DNA of 64,000 bases from Atrina japonica (GCA_030159075.1 BROG01000026.1:1953501-2017500); one strand, 5' to 3'. Counted from the stretch's first letter, positions 11,997 to 24,010 are shown. Program-made: numbers and translations. Notes: generated from the letters alone by a model not told the origin.

Positions 11997-13065
11997 GAAA
12001 TAATTAATTCAATTACTCTTATTTTCTAGTAAACGAATTCAATTATCTTATTAAGGTCCAGACCTTTACTTTTCTGATGTGGACGCAGATATCTTCAACA
12101 ATTTGGACTATTTTATTCTTTTGGGTTGACTTTATACCTGGATTTGGAATGGTAAGTTTCAGGCCCATCCGATCACCTATCTTATGGAGTTTCTTACTAT
12201 TTAACTGGGAAGAAAATGAATTCCAATAAATAAGAAGATATTTGCCTTTTTTTTTTATTTCATCACGTGACGCAGAAGAATAATATTTAACGCGACTGCT
12301 TAACACAAGTATCAAATATTTATTCTACTGCCTCACAAGTGTTGATTATGTATTCTTCTTCCTCACAAGATGAAATAAAAATGTTATTCATAAAAATACA
12401 AATTTTGGCAAATAGTATATTTATTACATTTTTTATTAAAAAAATCCTATAAAACAAGAAAAAGTAGTCCCAAAATTTGAAAAGTTTTTTTATTGGCCAA
12501 GTGAAAATAACAGTTTACATTGATTTTACATGGAGTGTCATTTTCACAATAAAAGATAAAAATATTATTTAATTTACAAATCTTTATATTTCACGATAAA
12601 AAATTTAAAAATAGCTTATTCTAATCTTTTCTTCCGCAGGCAGAATCTCCCTCTGACTTCTGGGAACGTCTAAAACGTGGAACATACTGTTGCTATAGCT
12701 TAGATACTTCTTGTCAGAACATGGTAGCAAAATCGTGGATATTTTACGCCGGATTTTCTCTAGGTCTGTTATTCCAGTTTCTTTTGATTGAATACACAGA
12801 GGGTGCTGTTTATGCTGTGATAGTTCAAGCACTTATTTCACCTCTAGTGACCTTGTTTTGGACACTTTTTAAATTCGAACAATCGGTGGATTATTTCCAT
12901 TGGTCTCCACAATTCAACGCAACTTCCGTCTTCACCATTGTAGGGTTATGTGTAATGATTCCGGGAATTGTAATGTATAACTATTATAGCGGGAAAGAAG
13001 CGAGGGAAGAATTAAGAAGAACGAGGCAGAACAAAGTGTCACCTTCACCCGTAGCTGATTCGTAA
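5176..13065 (+). CDS. CRT-like (drug/metabolite transporter superfamily) multi-pass transporter, 3 coding exons
   Basis: Coding exons 5176-5689, 11189-11406 and 12640-13065 join in frame (phases 1 and 0, all GT-AG) to give about 385 aa. About nine to ten hydrophobic segments are visible: four in exon 1 (from FLLVFMTVAINVVGY to STTTIPYTVICRYF), two in exon 2 (VICTCIVLVGLFITTEP; ILWPFCYAMGFLPMALL) and three or more in exon 3 (from WIFYAGFSLGLLFQFLL to FTIVGLCVMIPGIVMY). The order 'LQAILSTTTIPYTVICRYF...RKG', then a PMALLDVLGERELK stretch and a Cys-containing loop (TYCCYSLDTSC), resembles CRT-like transporters (relatives of the Plasmodium chloroquine-resistance transporter and plant CLTs), which export small solutes from acidic or plastid compartments. 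The start is the first ATG of an open stretch with a hydrophilic, presumably cytosolic, N terminus; the tail is basic (KEAREELRRTRQNK). The substrate is unknown. Family assignment is by recalled pattern; another EamA-type DMT branch is possible. Confidence 0.85.
5690..6475. repeat. Degenerate GGAT/GAAT-type minisatellite at the start of transporter intron 1
   Basis: Words such as GATGAATGGATGG recur, with a looser unit of about 58-60 bp built on GAAACCGAATGGACTGA. The array begins right after the exon 1 donor. The scarcity of stops on the minus strand creates spurious Ser/His/Ile-rich frames. Confidence 0.85.
6476..7754. other. Intron 1 sequence without recognised feature
   Basis: AT-rich; I see no exon, no clear inverted repeats and no tandem array. 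7070-7330 has repeat-like character but no second copy was found in the window. Confidence 0.4.
7755..9520. repeat. 93-bp minisatellite, about 19 units with a 4-unit higher-order period
   Basis: Each unit carries GAACCATACAAGGTCAAATA and CACTACATTAGCTGTAAAAT. Unit starts (GCTGT) are at 7758, 7851, 7944, 8039, 8132, 8224, 8318, 8411, 8504, 8596, 8690, 8784, 8878, 8970, 9064, 9158, 9254, 9346 and 9439. Units ending at 8224, 8596, 8970 and 9346 are 92 bp and share AACCTAATGTATCGCC. The array sits in intron 1 of the transporter gene. Confidence 0.95.
9521..10557. other. Two diverged copies of the sequence bordering the 93-bp array
   Basis: 9521-9725 and 9866-10040 align loosely (CTAAGAGT..., a CAGGTA..AATACCAGT stretch, CCAGTG.CTATAAA.AT..TACCAAAGT). 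9774-9866 is a diverged single copy of the 93-bp unit. This suggests an older dispersed repeat in which one unit was later amplified. The rest is AT-rich with an A/C-rich run at 10175-10216. Confidence 0.5.
10558..11118. repeat. 23-bp tandem repeat, about 24 units
   Basis: Unit core is TTTTAGCTACATCTTTCTA with a variable final CC/TC/AC. The array ends only 70 bp before the acceptor of transporter exon 2. Its pyrimidine-rich plus strand could affect splice-site recognition. Confidence 0.95.
11407..12639. other. Transporter intron 2
   Basis: Contains a short imperfect duplication at 11430-11510 (CAGATGACTTTTCAAA twice), a SINE-like stretch near 11575-11770, the CT microsatellite and AT-rich unique sequence. 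No further exon is seen. Confidence 0.45.
11905..11992. repeat. (CT)n microsatellite
   Basis: About 88 bp of nearly pure CT dinucleotide. It produces an artefactual Leu-Ser frame. Confidence 0.97.
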
Positions 13066-13119
13066 TGCATATTTAGTCTGTATAATGATTCAAATTCAAT
13101 GTCAATGTGGAGCCACTGA

Positions 13120-13125
13120 AATAAA
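13120..13125 (+). terminator. Polyadenylation signal of the CRT-like gene
   Basis: AATAAA lies 55 bp after the stop codon and is followed within 10 bp by a GT-rich tract (13131 onward), the usual downstream element. The GT tract is itself part of a microsatellite. Confidence 0.6.
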
Positions 13126-13130
13126 ACCAG

Positions 13131-13158
13131 TTTGTGTGTGTGTGCGTGTGTTTGTGTT

Positions 13159-13226
<68 letters not shown>
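13131..13226. repeat. Compound (GT)n-(GA)n microsatellite
   Basis: An imperfect GT run (13131-13171) passes into a pure GA run (13172-13226), directly after the transporter polyadenylation signal. Confidence 0.95.
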
Positions 13227-13231
<5 letters not shown>

Positions 13232-13340
13232 ATGGACATTAAAGTTTAAACATTTTAGTTTTTAAGTTGGTTCGTTTTTATTTAAATATCATTAAGGTCA
13301 AAGGTGAAATATGTTGTACTGCAATTAGTCATTTTTGTAT

Positions 13341-13549
13341 ACTGTATACAGGGTTATTTTCGCCCTGTGTTATTTTCGCCCTAATGCATATGCAAGCGGT
13401 TTCGCCCCGTTTTAAATTCGCCAAGATTTTTATTATTAAAAATAGATGAATTTACACATTTTGACTTCGCCCAGTTTTGAATTCGCCAACTGACGATGGG
13501 GCGAAAGGGGCGAAAATAAAACGGGGGCGAAAATTTCACTGTATACAGT
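13341..13549. mobile_element. MITE with ACTGTATACAG ends (family N)
   Basis: Left end ACTGTATACAGGG, then ATTTTCGCCC; the right end is GGGGGCGAAAAT, then CACTGTATACAGT. Relatives with the same TTTTCGCCCT / GGCGAAAAT words are at about 4805-4870, 20437-20625, 25185-25415 and 56735-56900. Confidence 0.65.
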
Positions 13550-14867
13550 ATTACTTTTGATTGCATTTTAAAATTATATATCTGAGTACCGAATGTACAG
13601 AAGCGAGGTGATGAATGATTTGATTAGGCAATGTCTGTTAAATCTGATGAAATGCAGCACGTTCTGGAATACAAAGTGAAATATGCCCCGTATTTTGTCT
13701 ATCACATGCTTTATTTTCTTACTCACAAAACTGTATTTAAATATTTTCCATTACTTTGGGTGACATGTAATTGACCTCTAAATGACCGTTACTGTGGTTG
13801 CATAATTAAAACGGGTATCATACAAGGATAAGTGTTAAACCTCAAAACATATAACCCAACCCCCGGAACTCAAACTGTCGATCATCAGCATAAGCAACGA
13901 TCCAGTGGTCGTAAATGTTGTCAACATAATACCATTTTTATTCTTTTGCAAAATAAAAGTTTCTTTTAACAAGATACAAAATTTATTTAACAAGATGATT
14001 GAATTTTAATCGGCTTCAGCTTTTTTTTTTTGGCCTTTTCAATTTTTTGCAAACTTATAAATTTGGTATCATGTGTAAATGCACAACCAATAGGTCGTTG
14101 CCGCCGCTGTTGGAAAATGCATTTTTAGGTGGTAAACATAAAACCAGTGTCTAGTATTTTTGTACCTGCTGTGTATTTTACATTAATGTGATTTATCGTG
14201 TACGGTAGTACCGTTGTTTAAGAATTCCTGAACTTCTCTAAAACCGAGATAATATATTACTATATAGTAATTACTCTAAGACGGTTTTGTCAATAAATAA
14301 GTTTTAGTATCTGGCCTCGTCTCATGCCACCGTTATCAGATTTATACATCTATTTAAAATTCGAGCTCAGCGGATGAAATCTTATCGACAGAAACATATT
14401 CCCGTCTTTCTTTTTCCTTTTTTCGCAAACCTATATTTTTCTATTATGTACAGTAGTGGGACAAAAGTGAGTTTTCAAAAATGTATTTCACTATATATTC
14501 TTAGTAATTCTGCATTAGTTTGATTTTGTCCTCTGAATTTAGTAGACATCCAAAATAAAGGCGACGATTTCGGCTTTCCCATCGTAAATTTTCCATATTT
14601 AAGTAGTAATATCTCTCAGTCACCCGCATATGGAGTTTATATTTCACAAATGATCCGATATGCCAGGGCGTGTACAACATATGAAGATTTCATATACAGA
14701 GGTAAACTACTCACTGACAAATTATTGACACAGGGATATCGAAAACCGCGTTTAATGTCAACGTTCCGCAAATTTTACGGTCGGTATAATAGGCTTGTTT
14801 GCGACTACTCTGTTTCAATAAGCGAGTTGCTTTATCGTTGGCGGTTGTTGAGACGTCTGTACCAATT

Positions 14868-15010
14868 GTGACGAGGATACACTTCTCACGTGTTCCATTG
14901 GACTTGACTGTGGACTCACGGCGGGTGTGACCGGTCGACAGGGGATGCTTACTCCTCCATGGCACCTGATCCCACCTCTTGGTTTCCAGAGGTCCGTGTT
15001 TGTCCATTTT
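14868..15010. mobile_element. Fragment of a dispersed bivalve-type repeat
   Basis: GGCGGGTGTGACCGGTCGAC, then GGGGATGCTTACTCCTCC and GGCACCTGATCCCACC. I recall this block as very common in bivalve genomic sequence; related words occur at about 1800-1860 and 2740-2790. Its class is not known to me. Confidence 0.5.
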
Positions 15011-16117
15011 TACCAGATTTGTATCTATGTCCTGGACATTCTATTGATTTATACTTTGGTATCTAATTTTTTTTTACATTTCATTAGTTTACATCCATAA
15101 ATTACTTTCGTGTCAATGGTTTTATTTTGGTGTTTATGAATTACGTCATAAAACCATTCATTATCTTTGTAATAAACATCGAAATGACGTCCCTAGAATT
15201 TTACTCTCATGAAGAACGATGCATTTCTCCGGTATTTGATAAATAGATTGCAAGGACATTTCTAGTATATGAGAACCGGAACTTCAACTTCCTGTGAATC
15301 AAATTTTCTTAAAACTGGATAAACAATGAATTCTAGAGGAACTATTGAAAAACATTAATTTACTAATAATATATAGTGAAAATAAACTTTGGGAACTCAC
15401 TTATGTATCACGACATATATCAACACAACAGTCGCATTCAATATTCGCGCTGAGATCAAATTTCAACCAGGTCATATATGTTACGCTGATTACTCTAAGA
15501 CGATAAAGATTTAGTATCTGGACTTGGCTCATGCCACCGTCATCGGAATTATACATCTTTTAAAAATTCGATATCAGCGGATGAAGTCTTATCGACAGAA
15601 AAATATTCCGGTCTTTCCTTTTCCTTTTTTCGCAAACCTATATGTTTGTAGTAGGTGTGTATCAACACAATGGTAGCATTCATATTCGCACTGAGATCAA
15701 ATTTCAACCAGATAGTCGTATGTTACGCTGATTACTCTAAGACGGTTTTGACAATACATGTATGTTATGGTTTAGTATTTGACCTTGGCTCATGCCACAG
15801 TTATCGGAATTATACATCTATTTAAAATTCGAGCTCAGCGGATGAAGTCTTATCGACGGAAACATATTCTGGTCTTTTCTTTTGGTTTTTTCCAAAGCAA
15901 TAACTTTGATATTATGTTTATATATTAACGCAATTGCAGCATTCACATTCGCACTGAGATCAATCATAACATCAAAGCCGAGATATTTATTTTTACAGAC
16001 GGATTTGGCAATACATTTAGATTTATTATTATTTTTTTTTTTGCCTTTGTATGATACCCTCTTTTTATTTCGTAAATATGCATTTATATTAATTCGAGCC
16101 CAACTGATTAAGACTTA

Positions 16118-16374
16118 CAGACCCTTTCACGATAACTGCGTTCCTACTAATTTCACCTGCGCACAAGAACTTCCGAGTGGTATCAAGATGTTTCGTGCTC
16201 AAAACATTTCTACCCATGACAATTAGTACCCAATTAAAGACTAATTGTTCCCTGTGTATGATTTGAATTTCATTGGGTATGATTTGTGTTCAGTACGAGG
16301 CTTCTTGTTATCACTCGGAAGTGTTAAGTGCGCAAGAGCGATTAGTAGGAACGCAGTTATCGTGAAAGGGTCTG
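16118..16374. mobile_element. MITE with long perfect inverted ends (family G)
   Basis: 257 bp. The left end starts CAGACCCTTTCACGATAACT and the right end is the reverse complement over about 34 bp. It sits inside an older dispersed repeat, so the insertion is comparatively young. Target duplication is not clear. Confidence 0.8.
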
Positions 16375-17059
16375 TCTATTGACAAAAACAATTGTTTTGA
16401 GCATTCGTTTTGACCTCTTTAGTAAAATTATAAGTTTTATATTGTCAGTAATATTAACCGCGTACAATCATTTTAGATATCGCGGAAAGTTACTTAGTGG
16501 TAAGTCACAAGGATATGATAAATAACATAAGTCTAGATTTCGAAAATTTTACGGTCGACATAAATGAAGAAATTTCAAATTTTAAGTTTCATACTTAAGA
16601 TTTTTCATTTTTATAATCACAAGTCTGACCTAAAGATTGGAATAATAACAATCTCGGAATCTACTATCAGTAATACATTAACGTTATAAAAACACAAAAC
16701 CAAAGTCAAAGATTGCGGGAAATGACTAAATAATCACTCAAGATGAATATTGCTACCATCTAATCCCCATCAGTTGATCTCCAATTTCAAATAGATGCAT
16801 AGGTGCGAGAGAAAAAGATAGTAGGAAACAAGGTCGAAAAAGCCAAACTCATTGACGTCTTAAGTTTTAATATATGATGACCAATTGCTAGTGAAATACC
16901 TGTTACTAGGTCTATGTATTCCCTCGGCGATTCAAACGGTCAGCCAACAGTACCACATAACCAAGTGGCTGTTCATTAAAGCACAGTGGGAACTGTATCA
17001 GTACCAAGTACGGTAATTGTGGTATCCGTCATTTAAACCATTAAGTATCATTTGTTAGC

Positions 17060-17165
17060 GCAGATTCCAGTATCCGGATTTTGTGAAAAGTTTGTCCATT
17101 TATTTGCGGATGACCGGTCGTCTCTTCTCGGATACATCATAACCGGGTTCCCTCCGTCCAAAAAA
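17060..17165 (+). mobile_element. SINE fragment (relative of the 32917 SINE)
   Basis: TTTGTGAAAAGTTTGTCCAT and GCGGATGACCGGTCGTCTC match the body of the SINE at 32917-33164; an A run follows at 17160-17178. Confidence 0.5.
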
Positions 17166-17342
17166 AAAAAAAAAAAAATGGCAGCCACCACTGAAAACTT
17201 AATTTTTTATTGTGCCGACAAACACCAAACAAAGAAGGGGAATGAAATGGCGACCACTTTTCAGTTTCTGTTGCTGAGAACATAATTTTCGATGCATTTC
17301 GTTTTATTGATTTTTTTCATCTCGGCAAAGATTTTTCAATTA

Positions 17343-17460
17343 CTATTTGTATATGAATACCACACTGGACCGGACATTATTTTCACAAAATATATAGTAA
17401 TGTAAGATTTTTTAAGACAGTGTATAGCTCTTATTTGATATCGTATATCAAATAAAAGTA
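17343..17460 (+). mobile_element. Fold-back MITE, family F, 3' half
   Basis: ATTTGTATATGAATACCACA through TTTTCACAAAATATATAG to a GTATAGCTCTTATTTG stretch, as in 760-880 and 34915-35020. Confidence 0.6.
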
Positions 17461-17718
17461 GTAAAAGTAAAAAAAAAAGATTTTTTTGGGTATACACAGC
17501 TTATACCTATTTAAGCCAAGTAATTTGCTAATATACAGTCAATATCTTTCAAGTTTTACGTATGACCCAGTACCTCTACTTCGTTATAAACGTCTTGCAA
17601 GTTCGTTATATCGGTGCATTATACAATTTTACCTTCTCCAAATGAACAATAATGACTAAATAGCAGAAATACATTTATTTCATATATTTCCTCATCACAT
17701 GAAAACATCCAATCTGTT

Positions 17719-18057
17719 ACAGAGTTGTCGGTCCTTGCACTCCTCATCAATCTGTCGACTTCTAAAAAGAAATCCCAAAACACCTGGTCATGTAACCTAC
17801 TGAATGTATATAAAACCAAATTTCAAAGAGTAAGAAAACTTATCGCAAAAATATAGTCCCTATATTTATATCTATTTTTAAAAGGTATTTTCACCTCAAA
17901 TAGTAATTTTTCTATCTCAGAACAAAAAATTATATACAAAAGAGGGATACCTTTTAAAGAGAAAAATCTATAGTAGATTTATTTATTTTGCCAAAATCTG
18001 GCAAAAGTCGAGACGTTGACAGAGATTGACGAGGAGTGCAAGGACCGCTAACTCTGT
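17719..18057. mobile_element. MITE with about 50-bp inverted ends (family H)
   Basis: The left end ACAGAGTTGTCGGTCCTTGC pairs with GCAAGGACCGCTAACTCTGT at the right, and pairing extends inward through CTCCTC(A/G)TCAATCT. The interior is AT-rich with no coding sequence. Confidence 0.8.
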
Positions 18058-18699
18058 GTAAGAGTTTGGAAAATATCTTACAACAGAAATTCTATCTACA
18101 TTTTCAAAATCAGTTTTAAATTATAATACTACATAAATTCACCAAACTGACAGCCTCTAACCGATATGTATTATTGCAATGTCATATTACGATATAAACA
18201 ACTGTTCCAACTTTCTACGATATTTGTGAATGCATTAAACGCTTTATCTTTTCAAAGGCATATTGTCGTTCATCGTATCAGTATTTTGATTTTGTTTAAA
18301 ATGTAGAAATTTATAATAACATTTAAAATATTTTCTTCATAATTAACATTTCACTGTATTTTGTGAGGTCTAAATATATGAAATAAGGCTTTGTTGAATT
18401 CTTGTCTAGGATGACAACAATCTGATTTGACCCGAGGTCAACTCATATAACCCCCAGTTCAAACTCCGTCGGATAGTTTTTCATGCATGCTCAACACGGT
18501 AAACAAAATTTCGGAAAGAAACAAATTCAATAGTGAGAGATAAGGATCGCTAACAGATTTTGCCAGAAAAAAGAATAGCTCTGGTGTCCTATCTAGGTGG
18601 AACAAAAGCAGGATGTATGGGTGATTAGTTGTACACTTAAATGGTATCTTCATCGGTAATATTACAGTACCTCCATACCTCCGCACCCATGATAAGAGT

Positions 18700-18812
18700 C
18701 CAGGGCCAAGTTGCACAACAGGTTGTTAAATTTAACGTGAAGTTAACCAATGTTAAACCAATGAGCTAACTGTAGATTGACTTTAACAAAGTGTTGTGCA
18801 ACTGGGTCCAGG
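18700..18812. mobile_element. Short MITE with GTTGCACAACA ends (family I)
   Basis: 113 bp. CCAGGGCCAAGTTGCACAAC at the left matches the reverse complement of GTTGTGCAACTGGGTCCAGG at the right. The interior holds inverted GTTAA words. Confidence 0.75.
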
Positions 18813-19220
18813 TAATTGTCTAAAATTACTTATTGCCTATTAGAAGCCTCTTCGGAATCTGGGTCATTGCCTAATTAGATTCCATTGGCAGAACAACTTC
18901 CTAAAACGCCATTTATGTAAGATATCAATATTATTCCACTCTTTTTTAACATAAATTCGCAACAATTGTCGATGATGAAAAAATTGAGCGTCAATATGCC
19001 TTTAATTTTGAGCGATTTCACATCTATAACTAAATCCTATTCTGTGTAAATAAACATATAAAATAACAAAATATCTTATATGTCACCACATTTTTAAAAA
19101 CGAAATAACATTTTGTTGAAATTAAAAAGAATCATAAAATTGCCGATGGTCAATAACAGCATTCAAATAGGTTACTATATTATCGTTTTATAATTCTTTA
19201 TACTCACGTTTCTACTGAAG

Positions 19221-19540
19221 GCGGGGACCTTCGTGGCCGAGTGTGTTAGTTTCACACTTTAAACCATGATATATCTTAACTCTATGTATTTATAATGGAA
19301 TTAAGCCCTGCTGGAACCTAAGTGTGTTAGCTTCACACTTTAAACCATGAAATATCTTAACTCTATATAGTTATAATGGGATTAAGCCCTGCTAGAACTT
19401 AAGCTGATTTTGTGAGAAAGTTTGCCAGTTTACTTACAGATGACCGTTTGTCTATGAGAAAGCTTACAGTTTACTTACATATGACCGTTTGTCTCTCCTC
19501 GCTTACACTGTTACCCTGCCCTCTCCTTCACCATCAAAAG
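19221..19540 (+). mobile_element. tRNA-derived SINE with an internal 81-bp tandem duplication
   Basis: The tRNA-like head CCTTCGTGGCCGAGTG is related to the 32917 SINE. The stretch 19241-19321 is repeated at 19322-19402 (GTGTGTTAG..TTCACACTTT). The body GAGAAAGTTTGCCAGTTTAC follows and part of that is repeated again. Confidence 0.6.
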
Positions 19541-19640
19541 CTTCCACCATTTAACTAAAAATACTCTTCTGAGTGTGGAATAGAACAACACAAAAAAACC
19601 AATGTTTCCCCGAAGACATAAATTGGTGGCTTCACATCAG

Positions 19641-19804
19641 TACAGTGAAGCCCGTCTTAAGAGACCACTCTCATAAAAGACCACATTTTGAAAAACACAC
19701 GGTTAAATGACCCTTTAGATAAAACCTCTTTTGTAAGACCACCTTCTTTTAAGACCACATTTCACGGGCGGACAAGATGGTGTCTCAAGATAGGTTCCAT
19801 TATG
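19641..19804. mobile_element. Pogo/Tigger-like MITE, family A copy 1 (degenerate)
   Basis: Starts TACAGTGAAGCCCGTCTTAA and runs through GACCAC blocks to GGTGTCTCAAGATAGGTTCC. The outermost right bases have decayed. Confidence 0.6.
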
Positions 19805-21025
19805 TGTGGGTCTTCATCATAAGATTAGATGTGTTTTCAATGATACATGTGTTTGGTATTCTAGACCTGTATTATTTTTTTCCTGACTCAGAAGCTTAGC
19901 TTTTATATGACGAGCAATACATACCAAAACATTTTCAAGCTTTATGCTAATGTCTATGGCATCAATATCTGGGATCATCAAAGTCTACAGACATATATTA
20001 TTTGTATATTTTTTTTTCATTTTTAAGAACATTCATTTACTTTATATGGAATGTAGAAGTTATATATGAAATTCAACCATACTTATAAGAGACTACGACA
20101 AGGAAATACCCAGAATGCATCATTACAATGTCGGCATCTTATATCAGAAGAGAATATGATTCAACCATACATAATTTGAGACAATTAAAACGAATATTCC
20201 CAGAATGCATACTTACTAAGTTAGAGTTTTATATCAGGATATAAATATAATTCTTAATGAGACATCAATGAGTAGTTTTTTTAACATGATTTCTTGTCAA
20301 AATGCCAAAATACTCACTAAAAAACAAATCAACTGAAGAAAATTTAATTAGGTAAAACAAATGATCATATATCCCTTTGTGAGAGATTAACGTCGGTGTG
20401 AATAACTAATTGACATGTTTGAGAATGCCCTTTTCAAGGAGAAAACCTATTCACCAAATCTAAAATTCGCCCTAAATCAATGTAATATCACAGATGGAAT
20501 GCATATCCGTGCTTCAATTATATAGATTGAATATTTGCCTTTTAAGTTTTAATTCGCCCTCTCATCTCTGGGGCAAATATGGCGAAAATTAAACCGGAAC
20601 AAAAAACTTCAGCTATACAGGTATTCTTCACTTTCATGATTCTCATGATTTGAGTTATGATCACACAAAACAAAATTAGATTATAAGTGATTTGAATCAT
20701 TGATGTAAGTTCATTTGAAATAAGCAGGAAATATACAGAAACAAGTACAAGAGAACCATCAGTATCGTAAAAACAATGCAATCATTTTATTCCAAATTCA
20801 TCCTTAGTTTCTTTTATGTAAAATAAAGACTTGTACAATAAACATATCTTTAAGATATTTTTTTTTCCTTATTATACATCTTTGTACACTATATAAAGAT
20901 CAGTTTCCAGATTTTACACCCAGTTATTGTTAGTATAAAATATAATAAACACTACATAAATAATCAACCACCAAAAAAAAATATTTTGACAACAAAAATC
21001 AAGTCATGCAATAAAATTACTAGTA

Positions 21026-21177
21026 CAGTAGAACCTGTCTTCACTGCTTTAAAGACCATCTTTTACAGATGATCCAGTTAGATATCCTTGAATAAAAACC
21101 TTTTTTGAGAGACCACCTGTCTTTTGAGACCACAATTCAGCAGCACAAAGGGTGGTTTCTCAAGAGAGGTTCCACTG
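21026..21177. mobile_element. Pogo/Tigger-like MITE, family A copy 2
   Basis: CAGTAGAACCTGTCTTCACT at the left against CTCAAGAGAGGTTCCACTG at the right, flanked by TA on both sides. Non-coding. Confidence 0.75.
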
Positions 21178-22139
21178 TATGTATATCATAAAACACACAT
21201 ACACGTGCGCAAACACACTCACCAACAAACACACACATACACATGTAGACTATTTCTTTCTTACATTAAAGCACATCAAGATATTTTAAAATCAAGAAGG
21301 ATTTCATATACAGCTTTGATAGCATATAAATAAATGGAATTCAAAAGAAAAGGCATTATTTTCAACTAAGTAAATTTTCATTGACACTTTTAACTAGATA
21401 TGCTTAATTCTTCAAAGAAACTTGTGTTTGGGTTTCTTTTATCATTGGTTTGTATGTTTCATTAAAGTTGCAGGAAGTATAATGCAAGAAATATACACAG
21501 AATTATTTTACATAATCATGAAAACTCTTGAATCTGAGTCAGACATATCTTTTAAAAGTGCTCTTTCAGAGACTGATGGGTCCAAAAGTCACAATTATAC
21601 TTTCACTTTGAATTATGTTCATGGTAATCTATTACCTGATAAGTTTCACAGGGCTTTATCACCTAAAAAAGATTAAATTTGATATATTTTTATAAAGAAC
21701 TCAAATGTCTTAGTCGATACAGCTCCTGTTCATCCCTGAGGTCTTTTAAAAATTAAATTCGAAATTTTATTTCATAAAGAACTGAGAAATGTCTTGGAGG
21801 GCACAGTTCTCATTCACACCAAGGTCTTTATTTGGAGATGTATATTAAACACTGCAATGAATATTTTAGTTGATAAAAGCACCATTTACAAAAAAAATAA
21901 AAAATAAATGAAATTTTATGAAATTGTGGAAAAGTGAACATTTAAAACTGTAATCATGAAACAACAACAGAGAGGTATAAAAAAATTTCCGCAATTACAC
22001 ACATATAAAAATATTACATATAAATAAACACCATTGTCTTGAGATAAAATGTATTGATCCACCTTTTTACAATGCAGAATGTCCATTTATTACACCAAAA
22101 TCAAAACAAACAATCTTTGTTTTATAACATATCTATTAT

Positions 22140-22555
22140 AACAGACCATCTGTTTTATAACACCACTATTATAACAAATCATGTTTTATAACACCACAAT
22201 TATAACAATCATAAAATCTGGATCCTAGATCATGTTTTGTAAAACCACATATATAACAGATCATGTATAATAACACCACTATTATAATAAATAATCTGTA
22301 TCATAACACCACTATCATAACAGATAATTTGTATCATAACACCACTATCATAACAGATAATCTGTATCATAACACCACTATTATAATAAATAATCTGTAT
22401 CATAACACCACTATCATAACAGATAATCTGTATCATAACACCACTATTATAACAGATCATCTATATTATAACACCACAATTATAATAAATAATCTGTGTC
22501 ATAACACCACTATCACAACAGATCATCTTATCATAACACTACTTTTATAACAGCT
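22140..22555. repeat. 31-33 bp AT-rich tandem repeat, about 13 units
   Basis: The unit is built on ATAACACCACTATTATAACA with GATAATCTGTATC. Units vary between 31 and 33 bp and the array is open in frames on both strands by chance. Confidence 0.9.
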
Positions 22556-22634
22556 CATCTGGTTTGTAATACAGAATCACTGGTGATCATCCATATGTAA
22601 TACTTAAAATAATTTGTTATGATAGGAATTTAAA

Positions 22635-23745
22635 CAAGAGATCCCAAAAGGATCTTGGCGCCCACCATGGAATGTTCTATGTCTGATCTGTGATAGACTG
22701 TTCTTTTCTCTTATTTTGTGTCTCAACATTGAATGTGAACTTAAATCCATATTTCTGTGAAATACATTTTTCACAAGATTATAGCAAAACTGAACTTGAA
22801 TTGAATATATTACATTTTAAGACAGAATGGAATTCAACATGGCTGACAAGTGTCCATCTTGGATTTTTTATCTTTCTGAAAATATAATATGCACATTAAG
22901 GCCTCAGGGGTAACCTCCATAATCAATTTCGAAAAGATTCCTTCAGTACATTCTGAGAAATACATACTTCCATTGTCAAAATCCAAGATGGTCAACTGTC
23001 AGCCAGGAATCCAGTTTCTCTGAAAATGTCATATGCACAACTACACCTCAAGGGGAACCTTCATGTCAAATTTCAAGGAAATCCCTTCAGTCCTTTTTGA
23101 GAAATAGCAATAACAAACTTCCTTTGGTCAAAATCCGAGATGGCCACCTGGATTCCGATCTCTCTGAAAATTTAATATGCACAACAACACCTCAAGGGGA
23201 ACCTTCATGTCAAATTTCAAGGAGATTCCTTCTGAGAAATAGCTGTGACAAACTTCCTTTGGTCAAAATTCAAGAAGGCCATCTGTCGGCCTTGTTGGAT
23301 TCCAATCTCTTTTAATGTAATATGCACAACTAGATCTCAAGGGAAACCTTCAATTCAAATTTCAAGTAGATCCCTTCAGCACTTTCTGAGAAGTAGTGGT
23401 AACAAACTTCCTTTGGTCAAAATCTAATATGTGAGCCATGTTGGATTCCGATCTCTTTGAAAATGTAATATGCACAACTAGACCTCAAAGGGAACCTTCA
23501 TATCTAATTTCAAGGAGATCCCTCCAGTACTTTCTGAGAAATAGTGGTAACAAACTTCCTTTGGTAAAAATCTAAGATGGCCCCCTGTCGATCATGTTGG
23601 ATTCCAATCTCTCTGAAAATGTAATATGCACAACTAGACCTTAAGGGGAACCTTCATGTCAAATTTCAAGGAGATCCCCTCAGTCCTTTCTGAGAAATAG
23701 CAGTAACAAGAATTGTTCAAGACAGACGGACGACGGACAGACCAC
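22635..23745 (+). mobile_element. Dispersed element with six internal ~148-bp tandem units
   Basis: Opens with AAGAGATCCCAAAAGGATCT and GGCGCCCACC. Units marked by CTCAAGGGGAACCTTCATGT at about 22902, 23048, 23190, 23336, 23486 and 23640 follow, each with a CTTTGGTCAAAATC..GATGGCC block. It closes with GACAGACGGACGACGGACAG. I recognise this start and end from bivalve genomes; the class is uncertain (possibly Helitron-like or another non-autonomous element). Confidence 0.7.
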
Positions 23746-23944
23746 AAATGCAGGGCCATATGAATAGCAAAAATACAAAAATGCAAAAAAAAACCACAGA
23801 CAGGAAACACAAATGAAAGAATTTGTTCATGATAAGATGTTGAATTTGAAAAAAATTATGATTTATAACTTTTAAGATTTAGTACAAAAATCACAAAATC
23901 TATGGGTTTGTTTTCACCCATATTTTCAAATACAGCAGCAGTAT

Positions 23945-24010
23945 TAATCACCCCTACAGACATAGGACTGGTCTAAGTCATTGATTTACAGAAGAGTCCA
24001 TTGTTTATTT
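23945..24010. mobile_element. Short hairpin MITE, family E, partial copy
   Basis: AATCACCCCTACAGACATAG followed by CTAAGTCATTGATTTACAGA and GAGTCCATTGTTT; the right arm is lost where the 24038 element begins. Confidence 0.6.

Noticed and set aside
11779..12003. Frame ending in Leu-Ser repeats
   Set aside because: Simple translation of the CT microsatellite.
22263..22550. Open frames on both strands with NNLYHNTTIITD-like repeats
   Set aside because: They follow the 31-33 bp AT-rich tandem array and are open on both strands, as expected of a repeat lacking stops by chance.
22635..23745. CRISPR-like direct repeats
   Set aside because: The ~148-bp units are contiguous and similar throughout, without unique spacers, and the genome is animal.
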